64,000 nt of DNA from an uncultured Pelagibacteraceae bacterium (GTDB taxonomy: Bacteria; Pseudomonadota; Alphaproteobacteria; Pelagibacterales; Pelagibacteraceae). How positions within the stretch are numbered: the stretch's first letter is position 1; each line of letters opens with the position of its first letter. Shown here piece by piece: positions 1 through 8,775 of this stretch. The DNA lies in NCBI GenBank assembly GCA_902611405.1, contig CACLZL010000004.1:43402-107401 (forward strand), in the 5' to 3' direction. Under the pieces are notes generated by a model. The model saw only the letters and a program-made list of their open reading frames with translations, made no database searches and had not been told where the DNA came from. The position numbers and the translations under genes are program-made.

Positions 1-2361
1 GCTGCAATGCGAGAAGCGGTTAAAGATAAAAATAAAGATCCTAATACTATTAACCCATTATCTGCTGTTGATCTTGTTATTGATCATTCGGTACAAGTAG
101 ATCAGTCTGCTAAAGCAGATTCTTTTGAAAAAAATGTTGATATAGAATTTGAAAGAAATGGTGAGAGATATTCTTTTTTAAAATGGGGGCAGCAGGCATT
201 TGATAATTTTAGAATAGTTCCACCAGGAACAGGAATTTGCCACCAAGTAAATCTAGAATATTTGTCAAAAGTTGTTTGGTCAGAGGAGTTTGAAGGAGAT
301 AAATATTTATTCCCAGATACTTTGGTTGGAACAGATAGTCATACAACAATGGTTAATGGTTTATCAGTTTTAGGTTGGGGTGTTGGTGGAATCGAGGCCG
401 AAGCAGGTATGTTAGGTCAGCCAATATCAATGTTAATACCTGAAGTTGTCGGTTTTGAGATGAAAAATAAAATGCCAGAAGGAACCACTGCAACTGATTT
501 AGTATTAACTGTTGTTAAAATGTTAAGAGATAAAGGAGTTGTAGGTAAATTTGTTGAATTTTATGGAGAAGGTTTAAAAAATTTAACACTTGCGGATAGA
601 GCAACAATTGCAAACATGGCGCCAGAATATGGTGCAACTTGTGGCTTTTTTCCTATCGATGAAGAGACATTGAATTATTTAAAATTTTCAGGAAGAGATC
701 AACATACAGTCAACATTGTTGAAAAATATGCTAAAGAACAAGGATTATGGGCAAGTAATGAAATAGAATTTACTGACATTATATCTTTAGATATGTCCAC
801 AGTTGTACCAACTATTTCAGGACCTAAAAGACCTCAAGACAAAGTTCTTTTAACAGATGCTCCCAGTTCGTTTCAAAAAGTATTACAGGAAGCTACAAAT
901 AAGAATGAAAAGTCAATTTCGAAAGTATCAAATACAGATTATGAAATTAAAGATGGCTCAATATTAATTGCTGCAATAACCTCTTGTACGAATACTTCTA
1001 ATCCTAATGTTTTAATTGGAGCTGGGCTATTAGCTAAAAAAGCTATTGAAAAAGGTTTGGAGGTTAAACCTTGGGTAAAAACTTCTTTAGCGCCCGGATC
1101 TCAAGTAGTTACAGACTATTTGGCAAAAGCTGGATTAAACACTTATTTAGATCAGCTTGGCTTTAATTTAGTTGGTTATGGCTGCACGACTTGCATTGGA
1201 AATTCAGGACCACTTCCAGAAAATATTGTAGAAGCAATCCAAAAAGAAAATATTTATGCTGTTTCAGTTTTATCCGGAAATAGGAATTTTGAAGGAAGAA
1301 TTTCTCCGCATATAAAAGCTAACTACCTAGCTTCACCCCCACTAGTTGTTGCATATGCATTAGCAGGACATATGGAAGTTGATTTATATAAAGATCCATT
1401 AGGAAAAGATAAAGAAGGAAAGGATATATTTTTAAAAGATATTTGGCCTTCAAATAAAGAGATAGAAGATACTTTAAAAGATTCACTTAATGCCGAGATG
1501 TTTATAAAAAGATACTCAAATGTTTCTGAGGGTCCAACTCAATGGCAAAAAATTAAAACTGATAAAAGCAGCATCTATAATTGGGATGAGGGATCGACAT
1601 ATGTAAAAAAACCTCCGTTTTTTGACTCGTTGCCAGATAAACCAGAAGGATTTAAAGAAATTAAGGACGCAAGACCATTATTAATTTTAGGTGATATGGT
1701 TACTACTGACCATATATCGCCAGCTGGCAGTATTCAAAAAGATAGTCCAACTGGTGAATATTTCATGGAACATCAAATTTTACCTAAAGATTATAATTCA
1801 TATGGTTCAAGAAGAGGTAACCATGAAGTTATGATGCGAGGAACTTTTGCAAATATAAGAATTAGAAATGAAATGGCTCCGGGTACAGAAGGTGGTTTTA
1901 CAAAGTTATATCCAGAAGAAAAAGTTCTTCCTATCTTTGATGCAGTTGTTGAATATAAAAAAAGAGGAACAGATTTAGTTGTAATTGGTGGAAAAGAGTA
2001 TGGAACTGGATCGTCTAGAGACTGGGCAGCTAAAGGAACAAAATTACTTGGAATAAAAGCGGTAATCGCAGAGAGTTTTGAAAGAATTCATCGATCTAAT
2101 TTGATTGGAATGGGAATATTACCGTTACAATTTATCGAAGATATAAATAGAAAAAATCTAAAATTAATTGGGTCTGAATTAATTAGCATTCTAAATATAG
2201 AAAAGGGCGTTAATCCCTCAGATGAAGTGACAGTCGAAATTAAATATGCTTCTGGCGAAATAAAGAAAATTAAAACTTTATGCAGAATTGATACAAAAAA
2301 TGAATTAGAATATTATAAAAATGGAGGTATTCTGCAGTACGTTTTAAGGAATATGATTTAG
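1..2361 (+). CDS. acnA: Aconitate hydratase A (5' end outside window)
   Basis: Aconitase interconverts citrate and isocitrate in the TCA cycle using a [4Fe-4S] cluster in the cytosol. The reading frame is open from base 1, so the true start lies upstream; 786 residues are visible, against about 890 for full-length AcnA, so roughly 100 N-terminal residues are missing. Cluster-ligand motifs are visible: TSCTNTSNPNV near residue 325 and GCTTCIGNSGP near residue 395. The swivel domain follows (GDMVTTDHISPAGSI near 565, YGTGSSRDWAAKG near 665). It is followed after 2 bp by a membrane protein gene on the same strand. The assignment is secure; AcnA rather than AcnB follows from domain order and the cysteine motifs. 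Confidence 0.97.
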   Translation, partial: AAMREAVKDKNKDPNTINPLSAVDLVIDHSVQVDQSAKADSFEKNVDIEFERNGERYSFLKWGQQAFDNFRIVPPGTGICHQVNLEYLSKVVWSEEFEGDKYLFPDTLVGTDSHTTMVNGLSVLGWGVGGIEAEAGMLGQPISMLIPEVVGFEMKNKMPEGTTATDLVLTVVKMLRDKGVVGKFVEFYGEGLKNLTLADRATIANMAPEYGATCGFFPIDEETLNYLKFSGRDQHTVNIVEKYAKEQGLWASNEIEFTDIISLDMSTVVPTISGPKRPQDKVLLTDAPSSFQKVLQEATNKNEKSISKVSNTDYEIKDGSILIAAITSCTNTSNPNVLIGAGLLAKKAIEKGLEVKPWVKTSLAPGSQVVTDYLAKAGLNTYLDQLGFNLVGYGCTTCIGNSGPLPENIVEAIQKENIYAVSVLSGNRNFEGRISPHIKANYLASPPLVVAYALAGHMEVDLYKDPLGKDKEGKDIFLKDIWPSNKEIEDTLKDSLNAEMFIKRYSNVSEGPTQWQKIKTDKSSIYNWDEGSTYVKKPPFFDSLPDKPEGFKEIKDARPLLILGDMVTTDHISPAGSIQKDSPTGEYFMEHQILPKDYNSYGSRRGNHEVMMRGTFANIRIRNEMAPGTEGGFTKLYPEEKVLPIFDAVVEYKKRGTDLVVIGGKEYGTGSSRDWAAKGTKLLGIKAVIAESFERIHRSNLIGMGILPLQFIEDINRKNLKLIGSELISILNIEKGVNPSDEVTVEIKYASGEIKKIKTLCRIDTKNELEYYKNGGILQYVLRNMI

Positions 2362-2363
2362 TT

Positions 2364-3008
2364 ATGGACGAAGATTTATCAATTATAAATACCAATACTA
2401 GAAACGAAAAAATTAAGAATTTTTTTGTAAACAATAAAAATAAAATTATTTCAGGTATAATTATTTTAATAATTATTATAGTAGGTGTTTTTAGTTACGA
2501 TAAATATTTAATTAATAAAAAAAAAGATATCTCAGATAGATATAACTCAATAATCATCGATTATTCTGAAAAAACAAAAGAAAAAACAGCTAACAGTCTC
2601 ATTGAAATAATAAACAAGAAAAATCCAACTTATTCACCTTTATCTCTTTATTTCATCATTGATAATAATCTTGTAAGTGATCAGTCCAAAATCAATTCAT
2701 TATTTGATATATTGATAAACGATACTTCGTTAGACAGTGAGATTAGTAACCTAATTATATACAAGAAGGCACTCTACAATGCAGATAATGCTCAAGAAAG
2801 CGATCTTCTAAATATGTTAAATCCACTTATAAATTCAGAAAGTGTTTGGAAGTCACATTCTTTATATTTGATGGCAGAATATTTTTATGCAAATAATCAA
2901 AAACAAAAAGCTAAAGAATTTTTCAATCAAATAATAGCTTTAGAAAATTCAAATACAGATATAAGGCTTCAAGCAGAAAAAAGATTGAACAGAGATTTGA
3001 GTGAATAA
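2364..3008 (+). CDS. Membrane-anchored TPR-like protein (YfgM-like)
   Basis: A 214-residue protein with a charged N-terminus, one membrane segment at about residues 28-46 and a helical periplasmic part ending in a TPR-like segment (SLYLMAEYFYANNQKQKAKEF). This architecture and its position directly before a BamB-like gene match the YfgM family, ancillary to the Sec translocon and periplasmic chaperones; that role is family knowledge, not shown here. It starts 2 bp after the aconitase stop, and its last 8 bases overlap the GTG start of the next gene, so the two are probably translationally coupled. It is Lys/Asn/Ile-rich, like its neighbours. Confidence 0.7.
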   Translation: MDEDLSIINTNTRNEKIKNFFVNNKNKIISGIIILIIIIVGVFSYDKYLINKKKDISDRYNSIIIDYSEKTKEKTANSLIEIINKKNPTYSPLSLYFIIDNNLVSDQSKINSLFDILINDTSLDSEISNLIIYKKALYNADNAQESDLLNMLNPLINSESVWKSHSLYLMAEYFYANNQKQKAKEFFNQIIALENSNTDIRLQAEKRLNRDLSE

Positions 3009-4299
3009 ATTAATTTTTATTTTCATTGGATTATTTTTCCTTAACAACTGTTCATTTAACGAAAACTCTAGAATTTGGAAAGACAAAGAAAATAAATTAG
3101 AAACAGATAGAAAAATAACAAAAGTTTTTAAAGAAGAAAATATAAGTGTTTCCGAATTTAATCGAGATTTAAAATTAGATCTATCATCAATAAAAATAAA
3201 TAATAAAAAAAATTACAGTCAAAATAACCTTGGTTTGCAAAATTACAAAGGTGAATTAAAAGAGATTGGTAGCTTTAAATTTTCAAAATTAGAGAAACTT
3301 AATCATTTAGACTTCGAACCGATTTTTTTAAAAAATGGAATTATATTTTTTGATAAAAAAGGTTCGATTTTAAGGTACGATAATAATTATAAAGTTATAT
3401 GGAAAAAAAATCATTATTCAAAAGCGGAAAAAAAATTAAAACCAAAGCTTAATTTTTTAATAGATGGTCAAAATCTTTTAGTAGCTGATAGTATAACAAA
3501 ATATTATTCTATAAATATTAGTACCGGCGAACTGAATTGGTCAAAAAATAATAAGTATCCGTTTAATTCTAATATTAAAAAGCATAAAGATAAATTTTTT
3601 GTTGTTGATTATAAAAATATTCTGAGATGCTTCAACATCAAAGATGGTTCTGAATGTTGGAATTTACAGACAGAGGATTCATTTACAATTTCAAATATTA
3701 AATATTCTTTAATCATTTTAAATGATGATGTTATTTTTAGTAATTCTATAGGGGATATTACAGCTGTAGATATTGAAACCGGTTTAATTATATGGCAACT
3801 GCCCACACAGAGTAGCTCTATAATAAATGAAACTTATAATTTTAAGACTTCTAAACTAGTATCAGATGGAAATTCAATATTCTTTTCAAACAATAAAAAC
3901 CAGTTTTATTCAATTGATTTAAAAACAGGTACTACTAATTGGATAAATAACATTAATTCAAATATAAGACCTATTTTAGTTGGAAATCTAATTTTCACGA
4001 TTTCTAATGAAGGTTATTTGTATTTAATTGAAAAAAATAAAGGAAATATAGTTCGAATTACAGATCTATTTCTGAATTATAAAGCTAAAAAAAGAAAAAT
4101 TATTTACCCCATTGGCTTTGTAATAGGTGATAAAAATTTATTTTTAACTAACTCAGATGGTAAAATGATTGTAGCCGGTATTGAGGATGGAAAAATAATT
4201 AAAATTGAAAAAGTTTCTGGTGGATTAGTCTCTGAACCTTTTATATTTAATAATAATTTATATGTAGTAAGAAATGGTTCAATTGTACAATATAATTAA
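3001..4299 (+). CDS. bamB: BamB-like outer-membrane assembly lipoprotein (PQQ-type beta-propeller)
   Basis: A 432-residue lipoprotein with a signal peptide ending in a lipobox-like FLNNC (Cys at about residue 17). The rest has repeated blades of the PQQ-like type, with recurring patterns such as SINISTGELNWSKNN, AVDIETGLIIWQLP and SIDLKTGTTNWINN. BamB is the beta-propeller lipoprotein of the Bam outer-membrane insertion complex. The start is a GTG overlapping the previous gene by 8 bases; it places the signal peptide exactly at the N-terminus. The usual partner der (engA) does not follow in this window. Sequence divergence is high, so BamB rests on architecture plus the YfgM-like neighbour. 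Confidence 0.75.
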   Translation: MNKLIFIFIGLFFLNNCSFNENSRIWKDKENKLETDRKITKVFKEENISVSEFNRDLKLDLSSIKINNKKNYSQNNLGLQNYKGELKEIGSFKFSKLEKLNHLDFEPIFLKNGIIFFDKKGSILRYDNNYKVIWKKNHYSKAEKKLKPKLNFLIDGQNLLVADSITKYYSINISTGELNWSKNNKYPFNSNIKKHKDKFFVVDYKNILRCFNIKDGSECWNLQTEDSFTISNIKYSLIILNDDVIFSNSIGDITAVDIETGLIIWQLPTQSSSIINETYNFKTSKLVSDGNSIFFSNNKNQFYSIDLKTGTTNWINNINSNIRPILVGNLIFTISNEGYLYLIEKNKGNIVRITDLFLNYKAKKRKIIYPIGFVIGDKNLFLTNSDGKMIVAGIEDGKIIKIEKVSGGLVSEPFIFNNNLYVVRNGSIVQYN

Positions 4300-4301
4300 A
4301 A

Positions 4302-4733
4302 ATGTTCCTAAAATTCTTAGAAAAAATCGGCAGAAAAAAAGTTGTATTAGATAGAGGTCCCTCTCACCCAAAGTTTAATGAGGCAAAGCCTTGGATGAAC
4401 CGTTACTATGTTTTGATTAGGCATCGACCTAAATGGTTTCCATTCAATATATTAATACATGAGATGCTAGCAGATGATCATGGAGAAGGAGTTCATAATC
4501 ACACATTTCCCTATATTACTATAATTTTAAGAGGGGGCTATTGGGAAACATTAAGCTCAGGCAAGTTTTGGCGACCACCAGGGTACATTGGTTTTAGATC
4601 AGCGAATAATTTACATAGAGTAGATTTGGAACCAGGAACTAAACCATTAACCTTGTTCATTTCAGGTCCATTTGGGTTAAGGAAGGGGCCAAGGTCAGAG
4701 TATGGTATTGATTTTAAAACAAAAAAAAATTGA
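4302..4733 (+). CDS. Cupin-fold protein
   Basis: A 143-residue small beta-barrel-type protein. The core reads GEGVHNHTFPYITIILRGGYWE, in which closely spaced His residues and a downstream His (NLHRVDLEPG) resemble the metal-binding motifs of cupins. A Pro/Gly turn (RPPGYIGFR) lies between them, as is usual. No signal peptide or membrane segment is seen, so it is probably cytosolic. The substrate is unknown; cupins range from sugar isomerases to dioxygenases and binding proteins. It starts 2 bp after the BamB-like gene and its TGA overlaps the ATG of zapE, so it is part of that operon. Confidence 0.65.
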   Translation: MFLKFLEKIGRKKVVLDRGPSHPKFNEAKPWMNRYYVLIRHRPKWFPFNILIHEMLADDHGEGVHNHTFPYITIILRGGYWETLSSGKFWRPPGYIGFRSANNLHRVDLEPGTKPLTLFISGPFGLRKGPRSEYGIDFKTKKN

Positions 4734-5791
4734 TGCCAAAAAAATTTGAAAATGAATTTATATCTTATTGTGAAAATCAAAATTTAGAAGTTAATCCTAA
4801 TCAAATCACTGTAATTAAAAAATTAGAAAATTACCATTATAGTAATTATAAATCGTTTTTTTCAAAATTATTTTCCAAAAAAAATTCTAAAAAAGGATTT
4901 TATTTATATGGTGGTGTAGGGGTTGGTAAAACAATGATTTTAAACTTCTTTTATGATCATCTTGAAGAAAAAAAATTAAAACAGCATTTTAATGAATTTA
5001 TGTTAGGTTTTCATGATTTTGTCCATGAGCAAAAAGAAAAAAATGCAGAAAATGTAATTAATCAATTTGTTAAAAATTTAAAATCAAAAGCTTCATTAGT
5101 TTATTTTGATGAGTTCCAAGTAACAAACATTGTTGATGCAATGATTTTAGGAAAACTATTTGAACAAATATTTAAAGAAGATATTAAAATTATTCTTACT
5201 TCAAACATTAAAATTTCAGAACTTTATAAAGAAGGTCTTCAACGTGAACAATTTATACCTTTTATAAAAATAATGGAAGATCAATCAATCGAGTACGAAT
5301 TAAAAATTGAGGATGATTATAGAAAATCTAATGATAATCAAAAACAAAGATATTTTTTTCCACTTAATCAAGAAACCAATTTTAAGATTAACAAATTTTT
5401 TAGAACCATAACAAAGAATAAAAAACAATCTTCAATAAAAATTAATGTAAAGGGAAGAGAATTTAAATTAGAAAACTTTTATGAGGGAATAGTTAGATGC
5501 AACTTTAATCAACTTTGTGATCAAAATTTAGGAGCGGAAGATTATTTAGAAATAATTAAAAACTGTAAATTTATGGCAATAGATCAAATACCTCAATTTA
5601 ATGATTTGAATTCAAATCAACAACAACGTTTTATCACTTTGTTAGATATAATTTATGATAAAAATATTTCATTAGCAGTTACAGCTGATCAGAATTTAGA
5701 TAAATTTACCTCTTCAAGATTGTTAGAAAAACCATTTAAACGTACCATTAGTCGTTTGTATGAACTTACATCGAAGGAGTATAATTTATGA
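4733..5791 (+). CDS. zapE: ZapE / AFG1-like ATPase
   Basis: A 352-residue P-loop ATPase. Walker A is GGVGVGKTM (about residue 60) and Walker B is LVYFDEFQV (about residue 122), with the AFG1 family signature FDEFQVTNIVDAMIL. ZapE acts at the Z-ring during cell division in gammaproteobacteria; AFG1 relatives act on membrane proteins. I chose ATG 4733, which forms a TGATG overlap with the cupin stop; a TTG one codon upstream is possible. The length fits the family. The stop overlaps the next gene by 4 bases (ATGA). Confidence 0.88.
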   Translation: MPKKFENEFISYCENQNLEVNPNQITVIKKLENYHYSNYKSFFSKLFSKKNSKKGFYLYGGVGVGKTMILNFFYDHLEEKKLKQHFNEFMLGFHDFVHEQKEKNAENVINQFVKNLKSKASLVYFDEFQVTNIVDAMILGKLFEQIFKEDIKIILTSNIKISELYKEGLQREQFIPFIKIMEDQSIEYELKIEDDYRKSNDNQKQRYFFPLNQETNFKINKFFRTITKNKKQSSIKINVKGREFKLENFYEGIVRCNFNQLCDQNLGAEDYLEIIKNCKFMAIDQIPQFNDLNSNQQQRFITLLDIIYDKNISLAVTADQNLDKFTSSRLLEKPFKRTISRLYELTSKEYNL

Positions 5792-6207
5792 AACAAGAAT
5801 TCTATAATCTTCAAATTAATACTAATGGTCAAAAGTTATATGAGTTTACTAATGATACAATTCAATGGATTAGTAAAAATACCTTTAAAAATGGTATTCT
5901 TAATTTAAGCATTCAGCACACAAGCGCCTCATTAATTGTTCAAGAAAATGCAGATCCAGATGTACAAACAGATTTAATAAATTATTTTGATAAATTAGCT
6001 CCTATGGATAATAAACTATATGTTCATACTACGGAGGGAAAAGATGATATGCCTGCACATATTAAATCCGCATTAACTAATAATCAAATTTCTCTAAGTG
6101 TGAAAGATAGTGAATTGTTGCTTGGAACATGGCAGGGCATATATTTATTTGAACACAGATTAGAGGCTCAAAAAAGAACTATAATTCATCATTTTATTGG
6201 TGAATAA
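5788..6207 (+). CDS. YjbQ-family protein (UPF0047)
   Basis: A 139-residue protein with the full family pattern: LNLSIQHTSASLIVQEN near residue 45, HTTEGKDDMPAHIKSAL near residue 90 and LGTWQGIYLFEHR near residue 112. Members form compact trimers, and some show weak thiamine-phosphate synthase activity; the physiological role is unsettled. The ATG overlaps the zapE stop by 4 bases. It is the last gene of the rightward block and converges on the photolyase gene with 8 bp between them. Confidence 0.88.
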   Translation: MKQEFYNLQINTNGQKLYEFTNDTIQWISKNTFKNGILNLSIQHTSASLIVQENADPDVQTDLINYFDKLAPMDNKLYVHTTEGKDDMPAHIKSALTNNQISLSVKDSELLLGTWQGIYLFEHRLEAQKRTIIHHFIGE

Positions 6208-6215
6208 AATTAAAT

Positions 6216-7637
6216 TTATTTTTTCTTCAATGATTGAAACGCTTCAAGAGCTGCACTTCTAGCTTTTTCATGAACAACAATAGGGCCCGGGTAATCTTTG
6301 CCAATTATTGTTTTTATAACTTCTTGATACTTAAATTCCATTTCCCATGGTTTATGAATAAATTTGTTTGGTACATTTTTGAGTTCTGGAATCCATTTTT
6401 TTACATAAATACCTTCTTTATCAAATTTTTCACCCTGAAGTATAGGATTGAATATTCTAAAGTAAGGGGCTGCATCTGCACCACAACCAGCAACCCATTG
6501 CCATTGAGCAACATTATTTGCTTTATTAAAATCTAGTAGACAATTTCTAAAATGCTTCTCACCTTCGGTCCAATTAATTCTCAAATGTTTGACTAAAAAA
6601 GAACCAACAACCATTCTTATTCTGTTATGCATCCATCCAGTCTCATATAATTCTCTCATACCTGCATCGACAATAGGATAACCGGTCATTCCTTTTTTCC
6701 ATGCTTTTAAGAATTTCTCATTTTTTACCCAAGGGAATTTATCAAATTCTTTTCTAAAATTTCCTTTTAAGAATTCTGGGAAATAATTAATTAAACTATG
6801 TGAAAACTCTCTCCAACCAAGTTCATTAATATATTTTCTATAACCAATTCCTTTTGATTTAATTTCGGAACATTTTTTCCAAATACTTCCTACATGAATT
6901 TGGCCATGTTTGATGTAAGGGGATAATTTAGAGGTTCCCTCGATAGATGGTATATCTCGAGCAGTTCCATAATCCTTAATTTTATTTTCAATTAAATTTT
7001 TAAGTATTTTTTTTGAGTCATTTTCTGAAACTTTCCAATATTTTTCAAATTTTTTATACCAATTTTTTTTTGGTAAAATATCCTTTGGTTCAATACACTT
7101 TTTAAAATATGAAATCTTTTTTATTTTCTTTTTAACAATATAATTTTTGTGTGGAAGTTGATTTAAATAAACTTGCTCTGCATTTCTCCAAAAAGGAGTA
7201 AACACTTTAAAGGGAGTTCCATCATTTTTTGTTATCTCTTGAAATTCATTTAAAATATTTCCTTTGAAATATTTATAATTGATTTCATTTTTAATAAATA
7301 ATTCACGTATTTTTTTTCCTTTAGCTATAACATCTGGCTCATAAATTTTATTCCAATAAACAGAAAGCTTATCCTTTTTATTAAATTTAGAAAAAATTTC
7401 TAATTCGTCACCTTTTAATATTTCAAGATTAATTTTATAATCTGATAATTCTTTTTTTAAAGTTTCTAGAGATTTAAAAACCCACCATTTTTGAGCTTCT
7501 CTTTTGTTATCAAAATCATTGTTATTATAAATATATAATGCAATTACATTGTCATGATTTTGTGTTGCAAAAGATAAAGCAGGATTATTTTCAATTCTAA
7601 AATCCTCTCTTATCCAAAAAATACCTGTGCTACTCAT
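6216..7637 (-). CDS. phrB: Deoxyribodipyrimidine photolyase (class I CPD type)
   Basis: A 473-residue flavoprotein that repairs UV-induced cyclobutane pyrimidine dimers with blue light. The N-terminal Rossmann-like antenna domain starts at FWIREDFRIENNPAL. The C-terminal FAD domain carries the signature TGYPIVDAGMRELYETG (about residue 318), MHNRIRM and the lesion-pocket stretch NNVAQWQWVAGCGADAAPYF (about residue 375). The length is normal. It is last in a leftward group, 4 bp after the ammonia-lyase gene. Light repair fits a surface-ocean organism. A cryptochrome function is unlikely given the intact repair motifs. Confidence 0.93.
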   Translation of the reverse strand: MSSTGIFWIREDFRIENNPALSFATQNHDNVIALYIYNNNDFDNKREAQKWWVFKSLETLKKELSDYKINLEILKGDELEIFSKFNKKDKLSVYWNKIYEPDVIAKGKKIRELFIKNEINYKYFKGNILNEFQEITKNDGTPFKVFTPFWRNAEQVYLNQLPHKNYIVKKKIKKISYFKKCIEPKDILPKKNWYKKFEKYWKVSENDSKKILKNLIENKIKDYGTARDIPSIEGTSKLSPYIKHGQIHVGSIWKKCSEIKSKGIGYRKYINELGWREFSHSLINYFPEFLKGNFRKEFDKFPWVKNEKFLKAWKKGMTGYPIVDAGMRELYETGWMHNRIRMVVGSFLVKHLRINWTEGEKHFRNCLLDFNKANNVAQWQWVAGCGADAAPYFRIFNPILQGEKFDKEGIYVKKWIPELKNVPNKFIHKPWEMEFKYQEVIKTIIGKDYPGPIVVHEKARSAALEAFQSLKKK

Positions 7638-7641
7638 TGGT

Positions 7642-8772
7642 TTAATTTTGGTTAATTAACTTTTGATACATTTCTTGATCAGTATCTCCCTCACAACCAA
7701 AAACCAAAACATTAGATTTTTCATTTAGATCTAATTTTTCTTTAATTGTTTGATCTTCACAACTCGTAATCAGGCTGATTACTCCAGGCGCTGAATTTTC
7801 TCCTGCAATTATTTTATCATCACTAAAGCTTGAATTTCCAAGTAGTTTCATAGTTTTTGCAATATCATCATCTGGTAAACTAATACAATGTTTAACTGAA
7901 TTTTTGAGTATTTCCCATGGGACCAATGATACTTCACCACAGGACATACCACCCATTAAACTTTCTCTTTTGATATCTATTTTTTCTATTTTCCCAGTTT
8001 TAATGCTCTCCATTACACACGCGGCACTATCCGGTTCAACAACTATAATTGTTGGAACATAGTTTAAATGTTTTGCAACACCTGCAATCATGGCAGCAGC
8101 CATGCCACCAACGCCAGCCTGTAAAATAATGTGAGTTATTTTCTCTTCCTGGATTTGACTAGTTATTTCCTTCATCATTACAGTATAACCTGCCATGGTA
8201 TACTTGGGGACGACCATATAATCTTTCCAAGCAACATCCTGAACTATTTGCCAATTATTTTCAGTAGACAGTTTTATGCATTCCATCAATGATTTTTCAT
8301 AATTACCTTTTACTTTAACTACGTCTGCTCCAAGTGCAGACATAGCTTTGCCTCTTGCATCACTTACAAATTCACTAATAAATATTTTACATTTTAATCC
8401 CAATCTTCTTGCTCCCCAGGCAACAGATCTTCCATGATTACCAGCAGTAGCTGTTGCTACCACTATATCTTTATTTCCTTTGGTTACTTTTTCTACCGCA
8501 TAAGCTCCGCCTAAAGCTTTAAAAGATTTTAAATCAAATCTTTTATTTTCATCTTTATAAAAAATTTTGTTTAAACTTAATTCTTTTGAAAGTTTATTTA
8601 AAGAAAGCAGGGGAGTAGGAGAATAACCTTTCCACTCAGAAATAATCTTATAAGCATCATCAATTTCTTCTGAGGTTAGAGAACTTAGAATTTCTTTTTT
8701 ATTAAATGAGTAATTTTTATTGTCTGTAAATTCTGTGTATTTCCACTGATGACCGTTAGATAATATAGTCAT
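7642..8772 (-). CDS. Diaminopropionate ammonia-lyase-like PLP enzyme
   Basis: A 376-residue fold-type II PLP enzyme. The Schiff-base lysine lies in RFDLKSFKALGGAYA (about residue 80). The PLP-binding loop is TAGNHGRSVAWGARRLG, and the phosphate-binding glycines are in QAGVGGMAAAM. The pattern resembles 2,3-diaminopropionate ammonia-lyase (YgeX), which gives pyruvate and ammonia, more than threonine dehydratase; the length is slightly below the roughly 400 of YgeX. It sits 3 bp after a glutamine-synthetase homologue on the same strand, suggesting coupled release and capture of amino nitrogen (inference). Other 2-amino acids are possible substrates. Confidence 0.8.
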   Translation of the reverse strand: MTILSNGHQWKYTEFTDNKNYSFNKKEILSSLTSEEIDDAYKIISEWKGYSPTPLLSLNKLSKELSLNKIFYKDENKRFDLKSFKALGGAYAVEKVTKGNKDIVVATATAGNHGRSVAWGARRLGLKCKIFISEFVSDARGKAMSALGADVVKVKGNYEKSLMECIKLSTENNWQIVQDVAWKDYMVVPKYTMAGYTVMMKEITSQIQEEKITHIILQAGVGGMAAAMIAGVAKHLNYVPTIIVVEPDSAACVMESIKTGKIEKIDIKRESLMGGMSCGEVSLVPWEILKNSVKHCISLPDDDIAKTMKLLGNSSFSDDKIIAGENSAPGVISLITSCEDQTIKEKLDLNEKSNVLVFGCEGDTDQEMYQKLINQN

Positions 8773-8775
8773 GTA

